The notes under the pieces: model-generated | Databases searched by the model: none | Seen by the model: the letters and a program-made list of their open reading frames with translations, nothing else | Told to the model about the DNA's origin: nothing | Origin: DASZHA01 sp049644325 | GTDB taxonomy: Bacteria; Chloroflexota; Dormibacteria; DASZGP01 | NCBI GenBank assembly: GCA_049644325.1 | Contig: JBARRR010000125.1 | Location: forward strand, 1 to 10,168 | Direction: 5' to 3' | DNA length: 10,168 nucleotides | Translations under genes and position numbers: made by a program | Shown: positions 1-6,409 of the stretch, piece after piece | How the letters are laid out: each line of letters opens with the position of its first letter | Position numbering within the stretch: the stretch's first letter is position 1

Positions 1-1
1 G

Positions 2-40
2 CTCCAGTCATACCTGGACCGCGCGGAAGCCAAGCGCTGA
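2..40 (+). CDS. ruvX: C-terminal end of a probable Holliday junction resolvase-like protein RuvX/YqgF (partial)
   Basis: Only the last 12 codons and the TGA stop are in the window; the gene starts upstream. The frame reads LQSYLDRAEAKR. The L-Q-x-Y-L-D pattern is typical of the final helix of RuvX/YqgF, an RNase H-fold protein implicated in 16S rRNA 5'-end maturation and Holliday junction resolution. The stop (TGA) shares one base with the mltG ATG, so the two are probably translationally coupled. RuvX directly before MltG is a common order in Actinobacteria and Firmicutes, which supports the call. Twelve residues are little evidence: the frame is sure, the name is an inference from motif plus synteny. 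Confidence 0.6.
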   Translation, partial: LQSYLDRAEAKR

Positions 41-1056
41 TGCGCGGCCGTGGCTGTGTCATCGCGATCGTCATCCTGGTGGTGGTCATCGCCGGGGTCG
101 CCTTTGGCGGCTACCGCTACTACGACGGCGACGTCCGCACGCCCCACCGCGTGGGCCAGCCGGCGTTGACAATCACCGTGCCCCCGGGCACCTCGGTCTC
201 GGGGGTGGCCGACATCCTGGTGCAGAAGGGCGTGATCGGCAACAGCCTCGTGTTCCAGGCCTACGTGCGGCTCAATGGCTACAACTCCAGGCTTGAGGCG
301 GGCAACTACCAGATCCCCGGCGGGGCCACCCTCGCCGATGTCGTCGCCCTGATGGGCCATTCGGAAGCCAACCAGGTAACGGTGACGATCCCCGAGGGCT
401 ATTCCACCAAGCAGGCGGCCGACGTGATAGCCAAGAAGGGGCTCTTCACCGCCCAGGCTTACCTCGACGCGGTCAAGAACGACCAGTTCAGCCAGGACTT
501 CCTGGCGGGCCGTCCAGCCGGCGCCGGGGTCGATGGCTTTCTCTTCCCCGACACCTACAACTTCTCCGCCAAGGCCACCCCCGACGACGTCATCAACGCC
601 CAGCTGAACCGGTTTGGGCAGCAGGTGACCCCGGAGCTGCGCGCCCACGCCGCCGACCACAAGCTGACCCTCTACCAGGCCGTGGTGCTGGCCTCGATCG
701 TCGAGCGCGAGGGCAAGTTCGCCGAGGACCGCGGCCAGATCGCCTCGGTTTTCTATAACCGACTGGCGGCGGGCATGCCGCTGCAATCCGATACCACGGT
801 TGAGTTCGCCAAGGGGGCGCCGGGCACACCGATCACCAACCAGGACAAGGCAATCGACTCCCCATACAACACATACGCGCACACGGGGTTGCCGCCAGGG
901 CCGATCTGCAACCCAGGTCTGCCCTCGATCGTCGGCGCCCTGACGCCGGCGCAGACGGATTTCCTCTACTTCTTGACCGACAAGGACGGCCACGCCCACT
1001 TCAGTCGAACCCTGGCTGAGCACCAGCAGAAGATCATCCAATACGGAGTGCAGTGA
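40..1056 (+). CDS. mltG: Endolytic murein transglycosylase MltG (YceG-like)
   Basis: This 338-residue protein should cleave nascent glycan strands at the outer face of the membrane, leaving 1,6-anhydro-MurNAc ends and so helping to set glycan length. Residues 6-24 form one hydrophobic N-terminal anchor after a short basic stretch, with the rest outside. Residues about 45-105 and 115-145 match the LysM-like lead-in (IPEGYS at 117-122). The catalytic region has LASIVEREG at 218-225, where Glu222 aligns with the catalytic Glu218 of E. coli MltG. SVFYNRL (236-242), LQSD (248-251) and the signature SPYNTY...GLPPGPICNPG (274-293) follow. In LQSDTTV the usual Pro after Asp is Thr252, a minor change. 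The ATG start overlaps the upstream TGA; the ribosome site (GGAAG at 23-27) is weak and far. The short cytoplasmic N-terminus contrasts with the long one in many actinobacteria. Confidence 0.96.
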   Translation: MRGRGCVIAIVILVVVIAGVAFGGYRYYDGDVRTPHRVGQPALTITVPPGTSVSGVADILVQKGVIGNSLVFQAYVRLNGYNSRLEAGNYQIPGGATLADVVALMGHSEANQVTVTIPEGYSTKQAADVIAKKGLFTAQAYLDAVKNDQFSQDFLAGRPAGAGVDGFLFPDTYNFSAKATPDDVINAQLNRFGQQVTPELRAHAADHKLTLYQAVVLASIVEREGKFAEDRGQIASVFYNRLAAGMPLQSDTTVEFAKGAPGTPITNQDKAIDSPYNTYAHTGLPPGPICNPGLPSIVGALTPAQTDFLYFLTDKDGHAHFSRTLAEHQQKIIQYGVQ

Positions 1057-1068
1057 GGGCCGGGGGAC

Positions 1069-1893
1069 ATGAGGGTAGTTCTCCTCGGCCACCCGGTGGC
1101 CCACAGCCTCTCGCCAGCGATCCAGAACGCGGCCTTCGCCGCGCTCGGGCTGCCCCACGTCTACGAAGCCGTCGATATCAAGCCTGACGGCCTGGCGGGC
1201 GCGTTGGCGGGGCTGCGCCAGGAGGATTGCCTGGGCGCCAACGTCACCGTGCCCTACAAGCTGGCGGTGGCCTCGGCGCTTGACGCTATCGACGCCGAGG
1301 CGACCACCCTGGGTGCCGTCAACACCATCGTCAACACCGGCGGGCGCCTAAGCGGCTACAACACCGACGTCGAGGGGGCCTGGGAGGGGCTCCTGGCCCC
1401 GGTCGTCGATGCCATCAGCGGCGCCAAGGTGCTTGTCATCGGCGCCGGTGGCGGTGCCCGCGCGATCATGCTGGCGCTGAGCCGCAGCCTGCCCCGGGGG
1501 CCCACGGAGATCGTGGTCGTGGCGCGCCGGTCGGAGCAGGCCGCCGCCACCGCGGAGCTGGGCGCCGATTGCGGCATGGCCACCCGGCCGGCGCCCTGGT
1601 GGGAGCTGGTCGATGAGCTGCGCACATCCGCCGTGGTCATCAACTGCACGCCGTTGGGCCTGGAGGGCGAGGACCCGCTCGAGGGCGTGCCGCTGGTGGG
1701 GCGCACGGTGCTTGACCTGGCCTATCGCCCCGGGGGGACACCTCTCTTCCGGCGCGCCTGGGAGGAGGGTTCGATGGCCCTGCAGGGCGACCAGATGCTG
1801 CTCCACCAGGGTGCCCTTGCTTTTCAGCTGTGGACCAACCAGGCCGCGCCGCTGGCGGCGATGCGGGCTGCGCTGGAGGCGGGGTTGCGATGA
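1069..1893 (+). CDS. aroE: Shikimate dehydrogenase (NADP+)
   Basis: This enzyme reduces 3-dehydroshikimate to shikimate with NADPH, step 4 of the shikimate pathway, in the cytosol. It has 274 residues, normal for the family. The substrate domain shows the SLSP motif (13-16, shikimate carboxylate binding), GANVTVPYK (57-64) with catalytic Lys64, and NTIVN (85-89) followed by YNTD with the partner Asp100. The NADP-binding Rossmann loop is VIGAGGGAR (123-131). NCTPLG (192-197), DLAYRPGGTPL (216-226) and the MLLHQGALAFQLW helix (243-255, with Gln247) complete it. The ATG at 1069 follows a G-rich ribosome site (1062-1066) 12 bases after mltG. The gene ends in an ATGA overlap with the next reading frame. 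Four further shikimate genes lie 1.2 kb downstream, so the substrate assignment over paralogues such as YdiB is well supported by context. Confidence 0.97.
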   Translation: MRVVLLGHPVAHSLSPAIQNAAFAALGLPHVYEAVDIKPDGLAGALAGLRQEDCLGANVTVPYKLAVASALDAIDAEATTLGAVNTIVNTGGRLSGYNTDVEGAWEGLLAPVVDAISGAKVLVIGAGGGARAIMLALSRSLPRGPTEIVVVARRSEQAAATAELGADCGMATRPAPWWELVDELRTSAVVINCTPLGLEGEDPLEGVPLVGRTVLDLAYRPGGTPLFRRAWEEGSMALQGDQMLLHQGALAFQLWTNQAAPLAAMRAALEAGLR

Positions 1894-2573
1894 ACCAGGC
1901 GGTTTCGATCGCCGCCGCGGCGGTCCTGGGGTTGGTGATTGGCTATGGCACCCACCTCCTGAACCAGCGCCTGGCGGCCGCCGAGGAGGAGGCCACCGAG
2001 CCCGCGCTGCCAATGGAGCGCCTCTGGGCGCCGGTCCTCGACGCCGGCCTGCTAGGCTACACCGCCTATCGCTTCGGCGCCACGTCCCAGGCGCTGTTGG
2101 TGGGGGCGGTGATTGTGGTGTTGGTCCAGGTCCTGGTCTTCGACGCCCGCCACCGGCTGATCCTCAACCGGGTGATCTATCCCGCGATCCTGCTGGCGCT
2201 GTTAGTGGCGCCGGTCAACCCGCTACTCACCGGCAGCGTCGGTGAACGCGTCATCACAGCCGTGGCGGGCGCGCTGGTGGGCGGGGGCCTGTTCTTCATC
2301 CTGGTTGTCGCCACCGGCGGCGGGGTCGGCCTCGGCGACGCCAAGCTCGCCTTTTTCATGGGCGCCGTGCTGGGGTTCTTCCCGATCTTCACCTCGCCCA
2401 TCCTGCGGGCGCTGCTCTACGGCATCATCCTCGGCGGGGTCATCGCGGTGCTCCTGCTGGTCAGCCGTAGGCGGGGGATGCGCGACTACATCCCCTACGG
2501 TCCGTACCTCTGCCTGGGGGCGATCCTGGTCCTGCTCTTCCCCTGTGGCCTCCCGGGCCCGGGCGGCTGCTGA
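1890..2573 (+). CDS. A24 family prepilin peptidase-like membrane protease (lacks the N-terminal cysteine domain)
   Basis: This 227-residue polytopic protein (about six to eight hydrophobic segments) carries both catalytic aspartates of A24 aspartic peptidases: Asp85 in FDARHRLILN (84-93) and Asp150 in GLGDAKLAF (147-155). The PYGPYL stretch near 203-208 also fits the family. A24 enzymes cut prepilin leader peptides at the cytoplasmic membrane face. The usual cytosolic N-terminal domain with paired CxxC motifs, linked to N-methylation in PilD, is absent; there is only an Ala/Glu-rich linker (29-41) after the first helix. The usual I-P-N after the first Asp is I-L-N. The ATG overlaps the aroE stop (ATGA) and is preceded by GGAGG at 1875-1879. 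No pilin or pilus-assembly gene is in the window. A homologue sits in the same place in M. tuberculosis (Rv2551c, from memory), so the location is conserved but the substrate is unknown. Confidence 0.9.
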   Translation: MNQAVSIAAAAVLGLVIGYGTHLLNQRLAAAEEEATEPALPMERLWAPVLDAGLLGYTAYRFGATSQALLVGAVIVVLVQVLVFDARHRLILNRVIYPAILLALLVAPVNPLLTGSVGERVITAVAGALVGGGLFFILVVATGGGVGLGDAKLAFFMGAVLGFFPIFTSPILRALLYGIILGGVIAVLLLVSRRRGMRDYIPYGPYLCLGAILVLLFPCGLPGPGGC

Positions 2574-2595
2574 CCGGGCAGAGCCAGGGCGACCT

Positions 2596-2601
2596 TAAGA
2601 T
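2596..2601 (+). promoter_or_regulatory. Candidate -10 element (TAAGAT) of a leaderless-type promoter for the PH-domain gene
   Basis: TAAGAT fits the bacterial -10 consensus TANNNT and lies at exactly -12 to -7 relative to the A of the ATG at 2608. With that spacing, transcription would begin at or next to the start codon, giving a leaderless mRNA. No convincing ribosome site is present before this ATG (AGGG at 2586-2589 is too far). The -35 is poor: CTGACC at 2570-2575 leaves a 20-base spacer. It lies in the largest gap of the window (34 bases), where an internal promoter would be expected. Inference from position and motif only. Confidence 0.5.
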
Positions 2602-2607
2602 TTGGCG

Positions 2608-3144
2608 ATGGCCAACAACTCCGAGCGCAATTCCGAGCTCTTGCCGGGGGAGCAGCGCGTTCTCCAGGTGAATCGGCACCCGCTGGTGCTGGTCGGCCGC
2701 AGCTACCTGGTCGTTGGGCTGGGGTTGATCTTGATCGTGGTGGCGGCGTTGGCGCCCGTCACCGGCACGCTGCTGGAGCTGCGCTGGTTCGCGATCCTAC
2801 TCGTGGCCCTGGTCGTTTTCGTGTTCCTTGACGTGCAGTACATACGCTGGCGCGCCGAGAGCTACACCATCACCGACCAGCGGATCATCACCCGCCGTGG
2901 TGTGATCAGCCGTTTCTCCCGGGCGATCGGGCTATCGCGCGTCCAGGACGTGACCACCTACCAGGGATTGTTCGGCCGCGTCTTCGGGTACGGGACCGTC
3001 GAGGTCGAGACCGCAGGTCGGGACGGCGCCGAGGCGCTGACCTTCGTTCCCAGGCCGATGGAGTTCCGCAACGCGATCTACGAGAGCCTGCAGCCTCCCG
3101 GCTCGCCCGCGGGGTCGCGGGACGCGAGGCAGTCGCCGGCGTGA
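2608..3144 (+). CDS. Membrane protein with bacterial PH domain (bPH_2/YdbS-like)
   Basis: This protein has 178 residues from the ATG at 2608. LLPGEQRVL (11-19) is the typical lead-in. Two transmembrane helices follow, about 31-50 and 59-78, then a soluble bacterial PH domain from about 80 to 162: WRAESYTITDQRIITRRG, IGLSRVQDV (107-115), LFGRVFGYGTVEVETAG (121-137) and FVPRP. A Pro/Ser/Arg-rich tail (163-178) looks disordered. Related proteins are small membrane-bound bPH proteins of largely unknown role; some YdbS/YdbT members are linked to resistance or stress. An in-frame TTG at 2602 would add two residues, but the -10-like TAAGAT right before it favours the ATG. The gene ends in a GTGA overlap with aroC. 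It has no obvious link to aromatic synthesis. The family call is strong; the function is not known. Confidence 0.88.
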   Translation: MANNSERNSELLPGEQRVLQVNRHPLVLVGRSYLVVGLGLILIVVAALAPVTGTLLELRWFAILLVALVVFVFLDVQYIRWRAESYTITDQRIITRRGVISRFSRAIGLSRVQDVTTYQGLFGRVFGYGTVEVETAGRDGAEALTFVPRPMEFRNAIYESLQPPGSPAGSRDARQSPA

Positions 3145-4283
3145 TCCGCTTCCTGACCGCCGGCGAGTCGCACGGGCCCCGCCTGGTGGTGATCGTCGAC
3201 GGGGTGCCCGCCGGCCTCCGGCTTCGCCCGCGGGACATCAACGTCGACCTGCGCCGCCGCCAGGGCGGCTACGGACGGGGTGGGCGGCAGCAGATCGAGC
3301 GCGATGTCGTGGAGATCGTTGGCGGCGTGCGCTTGGGCCGTACCCTGGGCACGCCCATCGCCCTGGTTATGACCAACCGCGATTTCGAGAACTGGGAGAA
3401 GACCATGTCCCCGGCGCCGACCGGCTACACGCCGACCAAGGTCACGCGGGTGCGACCGGGGCACGCCGACCTCGCCGGCGCTCTCAAATTTGGCTTCGAT
3501 GACGTCCGCAACGTCCTGGAGCGCGCCTCGGCGCGGGAGACCACCAGCCGGGTGGCCGCCGGCGGGGTTGCCAAGCAGCTGCTAGGCAACTTCGGCATTG
3601 CGGTGCATAGCTTCGTCCGCAGCCTGGGCGGGATCGATGCCAGGGTCCCCGATCAGATCGACTGGGAAGCGGTCGAAGCCTCGCCAGTGCGGACCCCGGA
3701 CTCGGTGGCTGAGAAGCGCATGATCCGCGCCATCGACCGCGCCCGTAAGGAGGGCGACACCCTGGGTGGCGTCTTCACCGTCGTCGCCACCGGGGTGCCG
3801 GTGGGGCTGGGCACCTACGCCCAGTGGGACCAGCGTCTGGACGGCCTGCTCAGCCAGGCGATCGCCAGCGTCCCCGCGGTCAAGGGGGTCGAGCTGGGCG
3901 AGGGGGTGGCGGCGGCCGGGCTGCCCGGCTCCCAGGTGCACGACCAGCCGCGGTACTCCAAGAAGGCCGGCTTCTACCACCTGACCAACCGCCAGGGCGG
4001 CCTCACGGGAGGCGTCACCGACGGCATGCCGGTGGTGGTAAGCGGGTACCTCAAGCCGATCTCAACGCTGCGCAAGCCGCTGACCACCGTCGACCTGGCC
4101 ACCCGCAAGGAGATCCAGGCCCACTACGAGCGCTCCGACGTCTGCGTGGTCCCCGCCGCGGGCGTGATCGGCGAGGCGATGGTGGCGCTTACCCTGGCCC
4201 GCGCCCTCCAGGCCAAGACCGGCGGCGACACATTGCGCGAGATGAAGCGGAACCTGGCCGGCTACCTCCGCACCACGCGCTGA
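3141..4283 (+). CDS. aroC: Chorismate synthase
   Basis: This enzyme converts 5-enolpyruvylshikimate 3-phosphate to chorismate, using reduced FMN without net redox change; it is the last shikimate step. The 380 residues show the family signatures in order: TAGESHG (6-12, His11), RRQGGYGRGGRQ (39-50), RPGHADLAG (105-113, His108), FDDVRNVLERASARET (119-134), QVHD (265-268), NRQGGLTGGVTDG (283-295), KPISTL (305-310), RSDVCVVPAAGVIGEAM (331-347). His11 and His108 correspond to the two invariant active-site histidines. The NRAGGxxGGxTNG motif is changed to NRQGGLTGGVTDG; this is mild and the fold-defining glycines remain. The GTG start at 3141 overlaps the previous stop by 4 bases; the GAGG at 3126-3129 is rather distant, so coupled re-initiation is likely. 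The RPGHAD...FDD...LERASARET block resembles actinobacterial AroC closely. Confidence 0.98.
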   Translation: MIRFLTAGESHGPRLVVIVDGVPAGLRLRPRDINVDLRRRQGGYGRGGRQQIERDVVEIVGGVRLGRTLGTPIALVMTNRDFENWEKTMSPAPTGYTPTKVTRVRPGHADLAGALKFGFDDVRNVLERASARETTSRVAAGGVAKQLLGNFGIAVHSFVRSLGGIDARVPDQIDWEAVEASPVRTPDSVAEKRMIRAIDRARKEGDTLGGVFTVVATGVPVGLGTYAQWDQRLDGLLSQAIASVPAVKGVELGEGVAAAGLPGSQVHDQPRYSKKAGFYHLTNRQGGLTGGVTDGMPVVVSGYLKPISTLRKPLTTVDLATRKEIQAHYERSDVCVVPAAGVIGEAMVALTLARALQAKTGGDTLREMKRNLAGYLRTTR

Positions 4284-4294
4284 GGCTGGGGTTT

Positions 4295-4843
4295 ATGGGC
4301 GGTCACCTGGTCCTGGTGGGCTACATGGGCAGCGGCAAGTCGACCCTTGGCCCGCGCGTCGCCGAGGTGCTGGGCATGCCGTTCGTCGAGCTCGACAGCC
4401 GCATCGAAGAGATGGCGGCGATGAGCATCCAGGAGATCTTCGTCTCCCAGGGCGAGGCGCGCTTCCGCGAGTTCGAGAGCAGCGTCCTCCGCCAGACGCT
4501 GGCGGGGCCCGCATCGGTCATCGCCACCGGTGGCGGCGTGCCCATGGACGATGGCAACTGGCGCCTGGTGCTGGACGGCAACGTCGTGGTCCATCTCAGC
4601 GCCGACACCGATGAGCTGCTGGACCGAATCGGGGTCGGCGGCGACCGACCCCTGGCCACCGGGGAGAGCCCGGGTGAGGTCCGCCAGCAGCTGGTCAGGA
4701 TCCTCGAGGGCCGCCGTGCCCGCTACGCGGAGGCGCCTCACACCGTCGACACCAGCGGGCGCGATGTCGACTCGGCGGCTTCCGAGGTCGTGGCCATCGG
4801 CCGCCGGATGGGGCTCGGTCGGCCGGAGGGCGCCGGTGGCTGA
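4295..4843 (+). CDS. aroK: Shikimate kinase
   Basis: This enzyme phosphorylates shikimate at the 3-OH with ATP (step 5). It has 182 residues in the NMP-kinase fold. The Walker A loop is GYMGSGKST (9-17). VELDSRIE (31-38) holds Asp34, which binds shikimate; the preceding residue that is usually Asp32 (a Mg2+ contact in the M. tuberculosis enzyme) is Glu32. FREFE (58-62) supplies the substrate-binding Arg, and GGG at 79-81 is the Walker B-like shikimate-binding loop. GGDRPLATG (115-123) is the LID with its Arg118, and RRARYAE (140-146) the adenine-side Arg. The ATG lies 11 bases after aroC, with GAGG (4282-4285) as ribosome site. The end overlaps aroB by 8 bases. Residues 173-182 form a short Gly-rich tail that appears non-essential. 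Confidence 0.96.
   Translation: MGGHLVLVGYMGSGKSTLGPRVAEVLGMPFVELDSRIEEMAAMSIQEIFVSQGEARFREFESSVLRQTLAGPASVIATGGGVPMDDGNWRLVLDGNVVVHLSADTDELLDRIGVGGDRPLATGESPGEVRQQLVRILEGRRARYAEAPHTVDTSGRDVDSAASEVVAIGRRMGLGRPEGAGG
4825..4830 (+). promoter_or_regulatory. Ribosome binding site that fixes the aroB GTG start
   Basis: GGAGGG stands 5 bases before GTG at 4836, inside the 3' end of aroK. It is one of the clearest Shine-Dalgarno sequences in the window. It selects the GTG start, which gives AroB an N-terminus of normal length (M-A-E-I-V-V), over the long upstream extension of the open frame that overlaps aroK. Confidence 0.75.
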
Positions 4844-5909
4844 GATCGTAGTCAGCGCCGAGGGCAGTGCCTACCCGGTGGTCGTGGAGCGCGGGCTGGC
4901 CGTGAAGCTTGGCGCGGGGCTCAAGGAGGCGGTCGACGGCAAGCTGCTGGTGATCGCCGACGAGCACACCGCACCGCTGCTGGGCGAGGCCCTGGCCGCC
5001 GACGCCGGGGCGGCCCTCTTCGTGGCCCCCGCGGGAGAGGCGACCAAGGCCTTTGACCAGCTTGAGCGAGCCTGCGCCGCCGCTGCCGATGCCGGTTTGG
5101 ACCGCGGCTCGACGATCGTCGGCGTTGGCGGTGGCGTGGTGGGCGACCTCGCCGGGGTGGTGGCGGCGGTCTACATGCGGGGCATCGGGCTGGTCCACGT
5201 GCCCACCACGTTGCTGGCCATGGTCGACAGCGCCATCGGCGGAAAGGCCGCCGTGAACCTGCCCCAGGGCAAGAACCTGGTCGGCGCCTTCAAGCCCCCA
5301 CAGGCCGTGTACATCGACCCCGACCTGCTCGCCGGCTTGCCGCCGCGCGAGTACCTCAGCGGGCTGGCCGAGGTCCTCAAGTACTCTATGATTGCCGACG
5401 AACAGTTGTACGCTTCGCTCCTTGCCAACCGCCAGAAAGTGCTTGCCCGCGACCTCGACCTGGTGACCCAGGTGGTGGCCACCTGCTGCGCCATCAAGGC
5501 CGGGGTGGTCTCGCGCGATGAGCACGAGGGCGGGGAGCGCGCCATCCTCAACTACGGCCACACCTTCGGGCATGCGCTCGAAGCCGCCACCGACTACGGC
5601 CGCTTCACTCACGGGGAGGCGATCAGCGTGGGTATGGAGGTGGCCGCGGCGATCGGTGTCGAGGTCGGCGCCACGCCCGCCGATGTCCTCGGACAACAGG
5701 CCGAGCTGCTGGACGCCTACGGGCTGCCGAAGTCGGCGCCCGGGGCGGCGACCGCGGACGCGGTCGAGGCCGCCATCACCCATGACAAGAAGTCGCGCGC
5801 GGGCGAGACCCCGTGGGTGCTGCTCGAGGCCCTGGGCCGGGCCACCCCGGGGCACGCCGTGCCTGCCGACATCCGCCGCCGGTTCATCGGCGCCGCCCTC
5901 GAGTCCTGA
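4836..5909 (+). CDS. aroB: 3-Dehydroquinate synthase
   Basis: This NAD+- and metal-dependent enzyme cyclises DAHP to 3-dehydroquinate (step 2). It has 357 residues, the normal single-domain bacterial size. The NAD-binding part shows AGEATK (66-71) and VGVGGGVVGDLAG (95-107). HVPTTLLAMVDSAIGGKAAVN (121-141, quoted here in outline) is the classic central signature. KNLVGAF (146-152) and SGLAEVLK (175-182) follow, then NYGHTFGHALE (239-249) and THGEAIS (258-264). Glu179, His242 and His259 are the expected zinc ligands. All catalytic positions I can check are intact. It starts with GTG preceded by GGAGGG and overlaps aroK by 8 bases; its stop shares one base with the aroQ ATG. Confidence 0.97.
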   Translation: MAEIVVSAEGSAYPVVVERGLAVKLGAGLKEAVDGKLLVIADEHTAPLLGEALAADAGAALFVAPAGEATKAFDQLERACAAAADAGLDRGSTIVGVGGGVVGDLAGVVAAVYMRGIGLVHVPTTLLAMVDSAIGGKAAVNLPQGKNLVGAFKPPQAVYIDPDLLAGLPPREYLSGLAEVLKYSMIADEQLYASLLANRQKVLARDLDLVTQVVATCCAIKAGVVSRDEHEGGERAILNYGHTFGHALEAATDYGRFTHGEAISVGMEVAAAIGVEVGATPADVLGQQAELLDAYGLPKSAPGAATADAVEAAITHDKKSRAGETPWVLLEALGRATPGHAVPADIRRRFIGAALES

Positions 5910-6409
5910 TGCCGACGGTGGTCGTCATCCACGGGCCCAACCTCAACCGCCTGGGCAAGCGCGAGCCTGAGATCTACGGCACGACCACGCTCGCCGGCGT
6001 CGAGAAGCTGGTCCGTGCCCACGGCCGGGAGATCGGCTGGAAGGTCGAGACCTTTCAGTCCAACCACGAGGGCGACCTGATCGACCGGGTGCACGCCGCC
6101 GCCGACGCCGGCGCCGACGGCATCATTCTCAACGGCGGCGCCCTGACCCACTACAGCTACGCGCTCGCCGACGCCCTCCGCTCGGTGGAGATCCCCACCG
6201 TCGAGGTCCACATCAGCGACATCCACAAGCGGGAGAGCTGGCGCCGCCGCAGCGTTACCGGTGACGCCTGCATCGCGGTGCTGGCGGGGCTCGGCGTCGA
6301 GGGCTACAGCACCGCCCTCGACCTACTGGCGGAGCGGGTGGCCGGCTCGAAAAAACGTCGCCGTGCGGATGCCGCCAAGAGGCCGGCTAAGGGTAAGGTG
6401 GCGACATGA
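5909..6409 (+). CDS. aroQ: 3-Dehydroquinate dehydratase, type II
   Basis: This enzyme dehydrates 3-dehydroquinate to 3-dehydroshikimate (step 3), as a dodecamer in characterised relatives. The protein is 166 residues, about 20 longer than most type II enzymes. Motifs: GPNLNRLGKREPEIYG (9-24) with the catalytic loop Arg18 and Tyr23, FQSNHEGDLID (49-59), ILNGGALTHYS (73-83) with Asn75 and His81, and PTVEVHISDIHKRESWRR (96-113) with Glu99, His101 and Arg112. Common NPGA/THTS/SN are NGGA/THYS/SD here, all changes that leave catalytic residues in place. Residues 147-166 form a Lys/Arg/Ala-rich tail with no counterpart in typical AroQ. The ATG overlaps the aroB stop (TGATG). The end overlaps efp by 4 bases (ATGA), and the tail-coding DNA also contains a candidate efp promoter. 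Confidence 0.96.
   Translation: MPTVVVIHGPNLNRLGKREPEIYGTTTLAGVEKLVRAHGREIGWKVETFQSNHEGDLIDRVHAAADAGADGIILNGGALTHYSYALADALRSVEIPTVEVHISDIHKRESWRRRSVTGDACIAVLAGLGVEGYSTALDLLAERVAGSKKRRRADAAKRPAKGKVAT
6394..6399 (+). promoter_or_regulatory. Candidate -10 element (TAAGGT) before efp, partly overlapping a possible ribosome site
   Basis: TAAGGT fits TANNNT and sits at -12 to -7 from the efp ATG, the same spacing as TAAGAT before the PH-domain gene. This would place transcription start at the ATG (leaderless). No -35 hexamer is recognisable 16-19 bases upstream. The same bases include AAGGTG (6395-6400), which could instead serve as a ribosome site 5 bases before the ATG. The sequence cannot tell these two readings apart, and both may hold. 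Confidence 0.4.

Noticed and set aside
1613..2245. Plus-strand open frame of 210 codons across the aroE/A24 junction
   Set aside because: Out of frame with both real genes, Arg/Pro/Gly-rich and without motifs; both genes are intact in their own frames.
2552..2579. GC-only inverted repeats near the A24 gene end (CCCGGGCCCGGG at 2552-2563; GCCCGG/CCGGGC with an 11-base loop at 2557-2579) as a terminator
   Set aside because: The stem is only 6 bp, no T-run follows, and such repeats are expected by chance in this composition. An attenuator before the PH-gene promoter is possible but not supported.
2602..2607. TTG at 2602 as start of the PH-domain protein
   Set aside because: It would add only two residues, has no better ribosome site, and lies 1 base after the TAAGAT box; the ATG at 2608 fits the promoter spacing.
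4695..5855. Long open frame on the minus strand (386 codons) opposite aroB
   Set aside because: In GC-rich DNA with G/C third positions, the antisense frame often lacks stops. The translation is rich in His, Gly, Arg and Gln without recognisable motifs, and the plus strand encodes an intact AroB.
6350..6355. Run of six A in the aroQ tail as a programmed frameshift site
   Set aside because: The reading phase is G-AAA-AAA-C, which does not fit the X-XXY-YYZ heptamer, and the run is short for transcriptional slippage. The zero frame continues to a stop in a normal overlap with efp.
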